Of a stretch of DNA of 64,000 nt, positions 33,480-42,534 are shown one piece after another. Under the pieces are notes generated by a model. It saw only the letters and a list, made by a program, of their open reading frames with translations. It ran no database searches and had not been told where the DNA came from. The translations under genes and the position numbers were made by a program. Source of the stretch: an uncultured Lachnospiraceae bacterium (GTDB lineage: Bacteria; Bacillota; Clostridia; Lachnospirales; Lachnospiraceae); assembly GCA_902774915.1 (NCBI GenBank), contig CACYKH010000006.1, positions 203,432 through 267,431 of the forward strand, written 5' to 3'. Positions within the stretch are counted from its first letter, which is position 1, and each line of letters starts with the position of its first letter.

Positions 33480-34835
33480 ATGGCACAGAAGATTAGTTTT
33501 AATTTCGAAAATACTAAGTTCAAAGCTAGCGACGCTGAAGTTGCTGCAATCAAGCCTAGAATCGAAGCTGCTAAGAAAACTCTTGTAGAGAAAACAGGTG
33601 AAGGAAATGATTTCCTTGGATGGATTGATCTTCCTGTAAATTACGATAAGGTTGAGTTCGGCCGTATTAAAGAAGCAGCTGCAAAGATCCAGAGTGATTC
33701 AGATGTACTTCTTGTAATCGGTATCGGTGGTTCATACCTTGGAGCAAGAGCTGCAATCGAGGCGCTTCGTCATGGATTCTACAATTCAGTATCAAAGGAA
33801 ATTCGTAAGACTCCAGAAATTTACTATTGTGGAAATAACCTTAGCTCAACATATATCTCAGAACTCGTTGAAGTTATTGGCGACAGAGATTTCTCAGTAA
33901 ATGTAATCTCAAAGTCAGGTACAACAACAGAGTGTTCAGTTGCATTCCGTCTCTTCAAGGAAATGCTTGAAAAGAAATACGGAAAGGCTGAGGCTGCTAA
34001 GAGAATCTACGCTACAACAGATAAGGCTCGTGGAGCTCTTAAGACTCTCGCAGATGCAGAGGGTTATGAGACATATGTTGTACCAGATGATGTTGGTGGA
34101 CGTTTTTCAGTTCTTACAGCAGTTGGTCTTCTTCCAATCGCTGCAAGTGGCGCTGATATAGATAAGCTTATGGAAGGTGCTGCAAATGCTCGTGAGTATT
34201 GCCTTTCAAAAGACTTCGATGACAGCGATGTTATGAAGTATGCGGCAGTAAGAAACGTAATGTATGAGAAGGGACTTGGAATGGAAATTCTTGGTAACTT
34301 CGAGCCAGCTCTTCACTACATCACAGAGTGGTGGAAACAGCTTTACGGAGAGAGTGAAGGAAAAGACGGTAAGGGAATTTTCCCAGCAGGTGTTGACTTC
34401 ACAACTGATCTTCACTCACTTGGACAGTTCATCCAGGATGGAACAAAGAATCACTTCGAGACATTTATCAATGTTGAGAATCCTCGCAAGTCAGTTGTAA
34501 TGCAGAAGGAAGCTGAGGACCTTGATGGTCTTAACTATCTTGCAGGTAAGGAAGTAGATTTCATTAATAAGTGCGCTATGGAAGGAACAATCCTTGCACA
34601 CGTTGATGGTGGAGTACCTAACATCCGTATAGATATGACAGAAATCGATGAGCTTGCAATTGGAGAACTCTTCTACAAGTTCGAGTTTGCATGTGGCGTA
34701 AGTGGATATACACTTGGTGTTAATCCTTTCAATCAGCCAGGTGTTGAGAGCTATAAGAAGAACATGTTCGCTCTTCTTGGAAAGCCAGGATTTGAGGAGA
34801 TGACAAAAGAGCTTCGTGCAAGACTTGGTAAATAA
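33480..34835 (+). CDS. pgi: Glucose-6-phosphate isomerase
   Basis: Cytoplasmic enzyme of 451 aa, the length usual in Firmicutes, interconverting glucose-6-phosphate and fructose-6-phosphate. Typical blocks are [41 protein letters not shown] and, near the C-terminus, [23 protein letters not shown] precedes ATG 33480. It is a single-gene unit bounded by its own promoter and terminator. Codon use is strongly biased (many CTT, CAG, ACA), as for a highly expressed gene. It would handle the fructose-6-phosphate produced by the FBPase of the fructose operon. Confidence 0.97.
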   Translation: MAQKISFNFENTKFKASDAEVAAIKPRIEAAKKTLVEKTGEGNDFLGWIDLPVNYDKVEFGRIKEAAAKIQSDSDVLLVIGIGGSYLGARAAIEALRHGFYNSVSKEIRKTPEIYYCGNNLSSTYISELVEVIGDRDFSVNVISKSGTTTECSVAFRLFKEMLEKKYGKAEAAKRIYATTDKARGALKTLADAEGYETYVVPDDVGGRFSVLTAVGLLPIAASGADIDKLMEGAANAREYCLSKDFDDSDVMKYAAVRNVMYEKGLGMEILGNFEPALHYITEWWKQLYGESEGKDGKGIFPAGVDFTTDLHSLGQFIQDGTKNHFETFINVENPRKSVVMQKEAEDLDGLNYLAGKEVDFINKCAMEGTILAHVDGGVPNIRIDMTEIDELAIGELFYKFEFACGVSGYTLGVNPFNQPGVESYKKNMFALLGKPGFEEMTKELRARLGK

Positions 34836-34863
34836 TTAAGTGTCGTTATAAAAGATAAGTATT

Positions 34864-34890
34864 ATGCCGGTGGAAATTCCACCGGCATTT
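34864..34890 (+). terminator. Intrinsic terminator of pgi
   Basis: Near-perfect palindrome ATGCCGGTGGAA/ATTCCACCGGCAT followed by TTTTTGATTTG. Confidence 0.88.
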
Positions 34891-34894
34891 TTGA

Positions 34895-34930
34895 TTTGTT
34901 GGACATTTGTTGGACAAAATGATGTATAAT
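34895..34930 (+). promoter_or_regulatory. Surface-protein promoter with a perfect tandem 11-mer
   Basis: TTTGTTGGACA occurs twice without a gap at 34895-34905 and 34906-34916. TATAAT follows at 34925-34930. TTGGAC at 34899-34904 would be a -35 box with a 20-base spacer. Tandem 11-mers are a usual binding layout for OmpR-family regulators. Confidence 0.5.
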
Positions 34931-34999
34931 TAATTAACTATGGACTTTTGAACATTGACGAAAAGTAGAATGTGTTTATATAAACAGGAGGAGCGTAGT

Positions 35000-36283
35000 A
35001 TGATCCCTAAGAAAGTAAGAAAGGTTCTATCAATCCTGATAGCCGTAACGATGGTTCTTTTCGTCGTACCAGCAGTAGTTTTTGCTGATGAAGAAAATGG
35101 ACTCTTCGGGGATAGTCAGGAGGATGAGTCATGGGTTATCAGCGAAGATGATGATGAGTATGTTGATACATCTCTCGGAATTGAGGACGAGGATCTGTCC
35201 AATGCTACATCTACAGATGCTGATATAGATGAGCCGACAGTTGAACCTGCAGGAACTGATGAAACTGCAGATGCTGGGGAAACTGATCCGGTAGATGATC
35301 AGACAGATGCTCCTGGAGAGGACATTTATCCAGATGGTCCTGTTGCACCTTCTGATGAGGCATATGATTCTGATCCAGAACCACTTTTCGTGCCAGAAGC
35401 TGGAGAGACATTCCCTACAAGAGATCAGGGAAGCTATTATGACGATGATACGGATTATTCTGAGGATGATCAGGATGCACTTCCAACTTCAGTTGAACCT
35501 GAGGAAGAGGAAGAATCAATTTGGGAAGATGCTACATATGAGTGGGCAGAGGATAAGAGTACAGTAACTGCTACTCATGTACTTATAGAAGATGAAAGCG
35601 TTGTAGAGTCAGAAACTGTTGAAACAACAGCTGAGATTACACAGCAGCCAACAGATGAAGAACCTGGACTTGTATATTTTACTGCAGTATTTAGCAATAC
35701 TGATTTTGTAACACAGCATGATATAGAGGAAATTCCATCTATTTCTGAAAACGTTACATATAGTGGTGATGCAAGTAATCCTACATGGACAAAGGGAAGC
35801 ACAAATACACTAAATATCAAATTTACACGTAGTACAGATGTAAACAACGCAAGAGCACATTTTAGTGGAATAACAATCGATGGTAATGGAGTAATGTCTA
35901 AGTATTATACTAAAGAAGGAAGCATTACTATTAAGCTTAAGCCATCTTATCTGGAGGGATTATCAGTTGGTAGTCACTCAATAGTTGTATATTTTGATGA
36001 TGGACAGTCTTCAGCTTCATTCGAGGTTAATCAGGCTGGAACAAGTTCAGACGAAGAAGCTGCAGCAAGTGGCTCAACACCAGATAATTCAGTTAATAAC
36101 ACAGCTAATAACGAAAGAACATCTGGTGATATAAATACAAGTACATCGAATGCTACATCTACAGATGCAAGCACTTCGGGTACAGCAAGGACTGGAGATT
36201 CAAGTCCACTTATGCCATGTGTATCACTTATGCTCTTCTCAGCATTTGGCATTGCACTTACTATTAAGAAGAAATTTAGTTAA
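35000..36283 (+). CDS. Secreted, cell-wall-anchored surface protein A (sortase-type)
   Basis: Surface protein of 427 aa. It has a signal peptide (MIPKKVRKVLSILIAV then a hydrophobic core, cleavage probably after VFA-DEE), a highly acidic Asp/Glu/Thr/Pro-rich region to about 190, two folded segments, a Ser/Thr/Asn-rich spacer, and a C-terminal sorting region: ARTGDSSP, hydrophobic stretch, IKKKFS. The folded part beginning near residue 255 (WTKGSTNTLNIKF...FDDGQSSASF) is shared with the next gene. ATG 35000 has AGGAGGAG upstream and is preferred to an in-frame ATG at 34955. The function is likely adhesion or display at the cell wall; no enzyme motif is visible. A 20-base DNA repeat (35201 and 36149) encodes NATSTDA twice. 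Confidence 0.8.
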   Translation: MIPKKVRKVLSILIAVTMVLFVVPAVVFADEENGLFGDSQEDESWVISEDDDEYVDTSLGIEDEDLSNATSTDADIDEPTVEPAGTDETADAGETDPVDDQTDAPGEDIYPDGPVAPSDEAYDSDPEPLFVPEAGETFPTRDQGSYYDDDTDYSEDDQDALPTSVEPEEEEESIWEDATYEWAEDKSTVTATHVLIEDESVVESETVETTAEITQQPTDEEPGLVYFTAVFSNTDFVTQHDIEEIPSISENVTYSGDASNPTWTKGSTNTLNIKFTRSTDVNNARAHFSGITIDGNGVMSKYYTKEGSITIKLKPSYLEGLSVGSHSIVVYFDDGQSSASFEVNQAGTSSDEEAAASGSTPDNSVNNTANNERTSGDINTSTSNATSTDASTSGTARTGDSSPLMPCVSLMLFSAFGIALTIKKKFS

Positions 36284-36353
36284 TAGGAAATATATAAGAA
36301 AAGAAAAAACAGCTGACAAAGTGTTTTCTAAAAAAAAAATAGGAGGGAAACAC

Positions 36354-38366
36354 ATGATTCCTAAAAAAATACGAAAAATATTATCGATAATGATAGCGGT
36401 TGCACTCGTTATGGCCGTTATTCCTGCGGTGGCATTTGCTGATGAAGTAAATACACTCTTTGGAAATGGCGATGAAACAGTAGCTTCAAGTGGTGATGCT
36501 ACTGAGAGTGAAGAAGCTGCTCCAGTAGAAAATGGAACAGAAGAAGATGAAGGCGTGGCTCAGACTCCAGTGGATGATGAGAATGCTGATGCATCCCAGC
36601 ATGTGGACGTAGCCTTAACTGATAACGACACAGATATTGAATTAGCAAATATTCGTGGTAATGCTGTTGGTAATTTAAATTCTCTGAGTGGAATGAGAGG
36701 ATTGAATGAAACTGTTAGTACGGACGATTTTGCTATAATTATCGATTTTAGTAATAAAGACACTACACATTATGATAATCCTGGTGGTGTCTATGCTAAT
36801 TATCCGGCGTATTATAATCATGTTTCGAAAACTAAGAATCCGACATATTCCGTAACATATAAAGGTTCAACGACATTGCCTACAGGTTACGAAGTTGAGT
36901 CTAGTGATCATGATTATGGTGATGGATGCCATTTGTTTGCTATTGATTTACTTTATGAAGGATCCAGAGTTAAAGAAGAATATAAATATTATTATAGAGT
37001 GGCGGGACCTTCTCAAGCGATTTATTTCCATAAAAATATACTAGGTGATGATGGGACAACTCAACAAAATGCAACATGGGGAACGTATTTTAATATGTAT
37101 CTACAGCCAAATTATATTGATAGTACCAGTTCTGCTTCACCTAAATGTAGGACATTTTTGGGATGGTATTTAACTTCTGATTGTACTGGAGAAGCATTTG
37201 ATTTAAAAAATACAGTAATTGAAAAACAATATGATTTATATGCAAAATGGAACGTTAATCATGGCAGCTCAACAATAGAAGAACATGATTCGGTAGAACC
37301 TACTTGTACAGATTCTGGAAATATAAAGTATTGGGAATGTAGTAACTGCGGATCGAAATATACAGATAGTGCTCTTACATCTCAAGTTTTTGATGTTAGT
37401 GTACCCGCAAAAGGACATTCTTGGGGAACTCCTCAATATGACTGGAATAATAATGATTCTGTAACGGCACATCGTATCTGTGCAAATGATGCAACTCATG
37501 ATGATCCAGAGACAGAAACAGTTGATACAACTTTTAGCGTAACAAAGAAAGCAACATGTTCAAAGGGCGAAGAAATAACTTATACTGCAGAATTTACTAA
37601 TGCATTATTTGAAACACAAACAAAGACTGTAGTTGGGGCTGTAGATCCTGATGCACATGATTGGGGTGAGGTTACTTATAAGTGGTCTAAGGATAACAGT
37701 TCAGTAACTGCTATCAGAACATGTAAGAATAATGTAAGTCATAATGAAACTGAAACTGTTTCAACAACGAAGACTGTAACAAAAGAGGCTACAGAAACAG
37801 CTCCTGGAGACATTCTTTATTCTGCAGAGTTTAGTAATCCTGCATTTAAAAAGCAAACTAAGTATGAAGAAATTCCTGCAAAGGGTACATCAGAAACGAA
37901 AAAGTCGGATGAACCTGTTGATGATGATGCATTCTACATAAATGCATCAGGTGCTAAGATTACCTGGACAGTTGGTAGCACAGACACTCTGAATATCAAG
38001 TTCGAGCGTTCAGAAGATAATGCAAGCACAAGCAAGCATTTCCTTGGTATAGAGGTTGATGGTAAGGCTACATCAAAGGATCTCTATGATACAGAGGATG
38101 GAAGTATTATCATCAAGCTAAAACCTGCACTTCTTGAAAGCTTAGGCGAGGGAGAGCATACACTTACAGCTCTCTTTGATGACGGTAGTGCTTCAGCTAA
38201 GTTCACAATTATCAAAGCTACTAAAGAGGTCAAGAACGAGAAGAAAACAACTTCTAAGAATGCTAAGACAGGGGACGTAAGTCCAATTAAGTTAGTAATC
38301 ATTATTATGATCGTATCTGCTTTAGCATGTGCTGGAGTTCTGGTTATTAAAAAGAAAAGACAGTAA
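36354..38366 (+). CDS. Secreted, cell-wall-anchored surface protein B, paralogue of A, with InlB-like repeat
   Basis: Surface protein of 670 aa with a signal peptide almost identical to that of protein A (MIPKKIRKILSIMIAV). Then come an acidic spacer, an unrecognised domain at about 120-270, an InlB/Flg_new-type repeat ending in FDLKNTVIEKQYDLYAKW at about 265-300, repeats of the form HxWGxxxYxW...SVTAxRxC at about 340-500, the WTVGSTDTLNIKF domain shared with protein A, and a sorting signal AKTGDVSP plus hydrophobic stretch and KKKRQ. ATG 36354 has AGGAGGG upstream; the gene follows A by 70 bases with no terminator. The middle part (about 36990-37640) uses CAA for Gln, unlike A and its own N-terminus, suggesting a mosaic origin. 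Confidence 0.8.
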   Translation: MIPKKIRKILSIMIAVALVMAVIPAVAFADEVNTLFGNGDETVASSGDATESEEAAPVENGTEEDEGVAQTPVDDENADASQHVDVALTDNDTDIELANIRGNAVGNLNSLSGMRGLNETVSTDDFAIIIDFSNKDTTHYDNPGGVYANYPAYYNHVSKTKNPTYSVTYKGSTTLPTGYEVESSDHDYGDGCHLFAIDLLYEGSRVKEEYKYYYRVAGPSQAIYFHKNILGDDGTTQQNATWGTYFNMYLQPNYIDSTSSASPKCRTFLGWYLTSDCTGEAFDLKNTVIEKQYDLYAKWNVNHGSSTIEEHDSVEPTCTDSGNIKYWECSNCGSKYTDSALTSQVFDVSVPAKGHSWGTPQYDWNNNDSVTAHRICANDATHDDPETETVDTTFSVTKKATCSKGEEITYTAEFTNALFETQTKTVVGAVDPDAHDWGEVTYKWSKDNSSVTAIRTCKNNVSHNETETVSTTKTVTKEATETAPGDILYSAEFSNPAFKKQTKYEEIPAKGTSETKKSDEPVDDDAFYINASGAKITWTVGSTDTLNIKFERSEDNASTSKHFLGIEVDGKATSKDLYDTEDGSIIIKLKPALLESLGEGEHTLTALFDDGSASAKFTIIKATKEVKNEKKTTSKNAKTGDVSPIKLVIIIMIVSALACAGVLVIKKKRQ

Positions 38367-38392
38367 TTGATATCACTAAAAATAAGTGAGTT

Positions 38393-38432
38393 AACGAGCT
38401 GCTTGATTAATCAGGTGGCTCGTTTTGTTTTG
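38393..38432 (+). terminator. Intrinsic terminator of the surface-protein operon
   Basis: AACGAGC/GCTCGTT outer stem with an inner TTGATT/AATCAG stem, followed by TTGTTTTG. Confidence 0.75.
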
Positions 38433-38463
38433 TTAACTTTTCGATGAAAAAAGCATGGGAAAA

Positions 38464-38472
38464 TGCTATAAT
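38464..38472 (+). promoter_or_regulatory. Extended -10 promoter of the RNA methyltransferase operon
   Basis: TGC followed by TATAAT at 38467-38472 is a perfect extended -10; no good -35 box is seen, as is common for such promoters. It drives the genes from 38531 to at least 44229. Confidence 0.6.
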
Positions 38473-38530
38473 ATATATTGGTTTATTATGACATTATGAG
38501 TCCCGCGCAGGGACTAAAGAAAGAGACTTT

Positions 38531-39676
38531 ATGGAAGAAAGATTTGAACTCATTGCCCCTTGTCATTTTGGCCTTGAGGCAGTGCTAAAAAGAGAGGTGC
38601 AGAACCTTGGTTATGAGATAGTTGAGGTGGAAGATGGAAGGGTGACCTTCGCAGGTCCTGCATCAGCTATAGCCAGAGCAAATATAAATATCAGAACTAG
38701 TGAACGCATACTTCTAAAATGCGGTCAGTTTAAAGCGACTACTTTCGACGAGCTTTATGAAGGCGTGAAGCACATTCCATGGGCAAGGATTATTCCTCGT
38801 GATGGAAGGTTCTGGGTAACCAAAGCCACAACTAATAAGTCCAAGCTTTTCAGTGAGACTTCAATTCAGAGTATCGCAAAGAAAGCTATGGTTGAAAGCA
38901 TGTCGAATACATATCACATTAGTCAGTTTGCTGAGGATGGTGATGACTATCCGGTAAGGATTTTCATTAAGAAAGATATTGTGACTGTTGGTCTTGATAC
39001 CACTGGAGTTTCGCTTCATAAGCGCGGCTACAGACAGCTGGTTGGTAAGGCTCCTATTTCTGAAACGCTTGCGGCGGCACTTATTATGCTTACACCATGG
39101 CGTGCTGACAGACTTCTTGTGGATCCGTTCTGCGGAAGTGGAACCTTCCCTATTGAGGCAGCGATGATCGGTGCGAATATAGCGCCTGGTGTGAATCGTG
39201 ATTTCACTTCTTCAACATGGGAAAAGCTGATTGATAAGAAGACATGGTATGCGGCTTACGATGAGGCGCGCTCGCTGGAGAAAACGGATGTAGAAATGCA
39301 TATTCAGGGTTATGACCTTGATTCTCAAATAGTTAAATGTGCCATGCAAAATGCGGAAGATGCAGGCGTGGCGGATTACATTCATTTCCAGGCTCGTGCC
39401 GTGAAAGATCTTAGTAGTCCAAAGCCTTATGGCTTCATTATTACAAATCCACCTTATGGTGAAAGGCTGGAAGAAAAAGAAGCTCTTCCGGCACTTTATA
39501 GAACCATTGGTGAAAGATATGCGGCACTTGATAATTGGTCAATGTTCCTTATCACGTCTTACGAGGACGCGGAGCGTGATATAGGTCGAAAGGCGGATAA
39601 GAACCGCAAGATATATAACGGTATGATAAAATCCTACTTTTATCAGTTTATGGGAGCTAAGCCTCCTAAAAAATAA
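38531..39676 (+). CDS. rlmL: THUMP-domain 23S rRNA guanine-N2 methyltransferase, RlmL/YpsC family
   Basis: SAM-dependent RNA methyltransferase of 381 aa. The N-terminal ferredoxin-like and THUMP region (about 1-155) begins with LIAPCHFGLEAVLKREV. The catalytic Rossmann domain has the SAM loop VDPFCGSGTFPIEAA and the target-base motif ITNPPYGERL. This matches the N-terminal half of E. coli RlmL, as is usual in Firmicutes (YpsC). No strong ribosome site precedes ATG 38531; AAAGAAAGAG is the best candidate. It heads a housekeeping operon. Confidence 0.9.
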   Translation: MEERFELIAPCHFGLEAVLKREVQNLGYEIVEVEDGRVTFAGPASAIARANINIRTSERILLKCGQFKATTFDELYEGVKHIPWARIIPRDGRFWVTKATTNKSKLFSETSIQSIAKKAMVESMSNTYHISQFAEDGDDYPVRIFIKKDIVTVGLDTTGVSLHKRGYRQLVGKAPISETLAAALIMLTPWRADRLLVDPFCGSGTFPIEAAMIGANIAPGVNRDFTSSTWEKLIDKKTWYAAYDEARSLEKTDVEMHIQGYDLDSQIVKCAMQNAEDAGVADYIHFQARAVKDLSSPKPYGFIITNPPYGERLEEKEALPALYRTIGERYAALDNWSMFLITSYEDAERDIGRKADKNRKIYNGMIKSYFYQFMGAKPPKK

Positions 39677-39720
39677 CTATATGCTGAGGGTCAACCTTTG
39701 CATATGAAAGAACAAGGAAG

Positions 39721-41373
39721 ATGAAGAAAATAATTTTAGTCCTACTTCTTCTCGTTGGTGGTGTGGCTGGTTTGTTTTATGCCTCGGGTGAGAAGCAGGG
39801 TAAGATTCAGAAAAGTGAAAATTACGAGGTTGCAGTTGGAGATCTCATCTCGACTAAGCTGAAGTACATCGGTGAGCATGGTGTGGATGTTCGAGTTGAA
39901 GGAAAGAGCCTGAGTAAATTTGGCTACAAGCTTCTTATCGATGACGAGGCGAACATCTATGCTTCTGAACTATTTATGGAAGATATCATGTGTTGTTCAG
40001 TGAATATTTATCCGGATGGACATGTAACCGTAGACAGGGGAGATGCGTCCCTGGAGTTTAAGGCTTCTGAAACCAAAGCTCAGGATGACGAGGTTTACAT
40101 TCCTATCGGAGACCATATTGATGAGCTGGGCTATAGGCTGGAATTCTCCTTTGTGGATGATATGGTTAATTTCATAAATACCGACGGTGGAATGTATTTG
40201 CCGGAGGCTTATGATATGCGCGACCACGATAGAGTAACGCCTGTAAGAGATCAGGGTAACGAGGGAACCTGCTGGGCATTTGCTTCTTTGGGAGCCCTTG
40301 AGACAACAACACTTCCTGAGGAAGAAGAGATTTATTCTGTAGATCACATGTCCATGAATAATGGCTTCAGTCTCGATCTCAGTGAAGGTGGAGAACATAC
40401 CATGAGTATCGCCTATATGGCGGCCTGGCGTGGACCTGTCCTTGAGAAGGATGATGAGTACGGCGATGGCGAAACTGATGAAACGCTTACTGCTGTGAAG
40501 CATCTGAAGGAAGCTATCATAATAAATGATAGGGATGATAATAAAATAAAGAGTGCCATCTACAAATATGGCGGTGTTGAGACTTCTATTTATCTCGAGA
40601 TGCCATACGGTGTGGATGATTCGAAATATTATAACAGCGAGACCTATAGTTATTTCTATAACGGTTTCGAGGAGCCAAATCATGACCTGGTTGTGGTTGG
40701 CTGGGATGATAACTATCCAAAAGAAAAATTCGCTATTGAGCCTTCATCTAACGGCGCATTTATTTGTAAGAACAGCTGGGGTGAAGAGTTCGGCGATAAG
40801 GGATATTTTTATATATCCTATGATGATGTGAATATTTGTCAGAAGTCAATTATCTATACAAAGCTGGATGATCCGGATGATTACGACAATATATATCAGA
40901 CAGATGTCCTCGGTTGGGTTGGACAGATGGGCTTTAGTGAAGAATCGGCATATTTTGCGAATGTATATGAGGCAAAGGGAGATGAGACCTTGAAGGCAGT
41001 TTCCTTTTATGCCACAGGACCTGATACAAAATTCTCGGTGTTTGTTGTAACGGACTATGATGACATGTTGTCCCTGAATAGCAACAGGCAGCAGGTTGGT
41101 AAAGGTGAGACGAGATATGCCGGGTATTACACTGTGGATCTGACTCAGGAAATCAATCTGGATAAGGGACAGAAGTATGCCATTATTGTGAGTATTACAA
41201 CCCCTGGTAGCGAGCGGCCTATCGCTATTGAATGTGATGCTGGAGATAGAACGGCGAACCTGGACCTTGAAGATGGTGAAGGCTATATGAGTCTTTATGG
41301 CGAATCCTGGCACAATGCCGAGGAGGAGAGTGCAAACATCTGCCTGAAGGCCTTCACGGTGGACAGAAAATAA
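39721..41373 (+). CDS. Secreted papain-like (C1A) cysteine protease with lectin-like C-terminal domain
   Basis: Exported or membrane-anchored 550-aa protein. A hydrophobic N-terminal segment (residues 3-20) acts as signal or anchor, followed by a pro-region of about 155 residues with copper-amine-oxidase-like beta features. The protease domain starts at DMRDHDRVTPVRDQG, with Cys184 in GTCWAF, His321 in NHDLVVVGW and Asn351 in CKNSWG, a complete catalytic triad. The region after about 385 fits the lectin-like domain often fused to such bacterial C1 proteases. AAGGAAG precedes ATG 39721, 44 bases after the methyltransferase gene. It may process surface proteins or host peptides. Confidence 0.9.
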   Translation: MKKIILVLLLLVGGVAGLFYASGEKQGKIQKSENYEVAVGDLISTKLKYIGEHGVDVRVEGKSLSKFGYKLLIDDEANIYASELFMEDIMCCSVNIYPDGHVTVDRGDASLEFKASETKAQDDEVYIPIGDHIDELGYRLEFSFVDDMVNFINTDGGMYLPEAYDMRDHDRVTPVRDQGNEGTCWAFASLGALETTTLPEEEEIYSVDHMSMNNGFSLDLSEGGEHTMSIAYMAAWRGPVLEKDDEYGDGETDETLTAVKHLKEAIIINDRDDNKIKSAIYKYGGVETSIYLEMPYGVDDSKYYNSETYSYFYNGFEEPNHDLVVVGWDDNYPKEKFAIEPSSNGAFICKNSWGEEFGDKGYFYISYDDVNICQKSIIYTKLDDPDDYDNIYQTDVLGWVGQMGFSEESAYFANVYEAKGDETLKAVSFYATGPDTKFSVFVVTDYDDMLSLNSNRQQVGKGETRYAGYYTVDLTQEINLDKGQKYAIIVSITTPGSERPIAIECDAGDRTANLDLEDGEGYMSLYGESWHNAEEESANICLKAFTVDRK

Positions 41374-41385
41374 GGAGAAATTAAA

Positions 41386-41985
41386 ATGATAAAACTTGTA
41401 TTTGCAACAGGCAACATGAATAAATTACGTGAGATTAAGGAGATTTTATCTGGCCTTGATGTAGAAATTCTCTCTATGAAAGAGGCGGGAGTAGATATTG
41501 ATATAGTTGAGGATGGAAAAACCTTTGAGGAGAATGCTTTGATAAAGGCTCGTGCGGTCTGCAAGGCTTCAGGTCATCTTGCTCTTGCCGATGATTCCGG
41601 ACTTGAGGTAGACGCACTGAATAAAGAGCCTGGCATTTATTCTGCAAGATATATGGGTGAGGATACATCTTACGATATAAAGAATCAGAATATTATAGAC
41701 AGGCTGGAGGGTGTTCCAGATGAAGAGAGGACAGCGCGTTTCGTTTGTGCTATGGCTGCTGTTTTTCCCGATGGAACAGAGAAGACTTTTGTCAGAACAA
41801 TGGAAGGAAGAATAGGCTATGAAATAGCTGGAGCAAATGGTTTTGGTTATGACCCAATTTTCTTCCTGCCAGAATATGGTAAAACTTCTGCCGAAATCTC
41901 ACCTGAAGAGAAAAATGCAATCAGCCATCGTGGCAAGGCACTTCGTGCACTTGCTGAATATTTGAAAGAACGTGGAACAGAATGA
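41386..41985 (+). CDS. rdgB: Non-canonical purine NTP pyrophosphatase (XTP/dITP diphosphatase)
   Basis: House-cleaning enzyme of 199 aa in the Ham1/RdgB family, hydrolysing ITP, dITP and XTP to monophosphates so that they do not enter DNA or RNA. Signature segments are FATGNMNKLREIKEIL, LADDSGLEVDAL, GFGYDPIFF and SHRGKAL. AAGGAGA lies before ATG 41386. Its TGA overlaps the next start codon in ATGA, so it is translationally coupled to the phosphodiesterase gene, a common neighbour in Firmicutes. Confidence 0.96.
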   Translation: MIKLVFATGNMNKLREIKEILSGLDVEILSMKEAGVDIDIVEDGKTFEENALIKARAVCKASGHLALADDSGLEVDALNKEPGIYSARYMGEDTSYDIKNQNIIDRLEGVPDEERTARFVCAMAAVFPDGTEKTFVRTMEGRIGYEIAGANGFGYDPIFFLPEYGKTSAEISPEEKNAISHRGKALRALAEYLKERGTE

Positions 41986-42518
41986 TCAAAAAAGTATTGA
42001 TAGTTAGCGATTCTCATGGAAAGAGCAAGAATGTAAAGGAAGCCATTGGAAAAGAAAAACCGGATATGCTGATCCATCTGGGAGATATAGAGGATGATCC
42101 GGAAAAGCTTCGAAGATGGCTGGATGAGAGAGCAAAAAAATCTATTCCTGCAATTTTCATTCAGGGTAATTGTGACAGATACATGAGTAGTGATGTGAAC
42201 TCGGTTTTGAAGCAGGTTGCAATGTTTGAACTAAATGACCATAAATTCTTCTGCTGTCATGGACATGTTCAGGGAGTGAACTATGGTCTGGAGAATCTGA
42301 TGTATATAGCCATTGAGAATGGTTGCGACATAGCAATGTATGGCCACACACATACACCGTTCAATGATGTGTTTGATGGGTTTGGAGATGCTGGCGAAAG
42401 TGTGCATATTCTTAATCCGGGAAGCATTTCGCTTCCTCGTGGGGGTAACCCAAAGAGTTATATGATAATGAAATTTGATGATAATAATGATTATGAGGTG
42501 GAACTTAAATCATTATAA
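41982..42518 (+). CDS. YfcE/MJ0936-family metallophosphoesterase
   Basis: Cytoplasmic phosphodiesterase of 178 aa with the calcineurin-like two-metal site: DSHG at residues 9-12, GDIED, GNCDR, and GHTH near residue 122 with a preceding HGH. Members act on artificial phosphodiesters; the physiological substrate is not established. Start codon overlaps rdgB by 4 bases. The rdgB-yfcE pairing suggests a nucleotide-related task. Confidence 0.92.
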   Translation: MIKKVLIVSDSHGKSKNVKEAIGKEKPDMLIHLGDIEDDPEKLRRWLDERAKKSIPAIFIQGNCDRYMSSDVNSVLKQVAMFELNDHKFFCCHGHVQGVNYGLENLMYIAIENGCDIAMYGHTHTPFNDVFDGFGDAGESVHILNPGSISLPRGGNPKSYMIMKFDDNNDYEVELKSL

Positions 42519-42534
42519 TTGGGAGAACAACTAG

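Noticed and set aside
36150-36353. Upstream extension of surface protein B
   Set aside because: It overlaps the end of protein A in another frame; ATG 36354 has a strong AGGAGGG and starts a proper signal peptide.
39997-40683. Long antisense open frame (about 228 codons) opposite the papain-like protease gene
   Set aside because: No ribosome site or promoter, composition typical of the reverse strand of a coding region, and the + strand has a complete catalytic triad.
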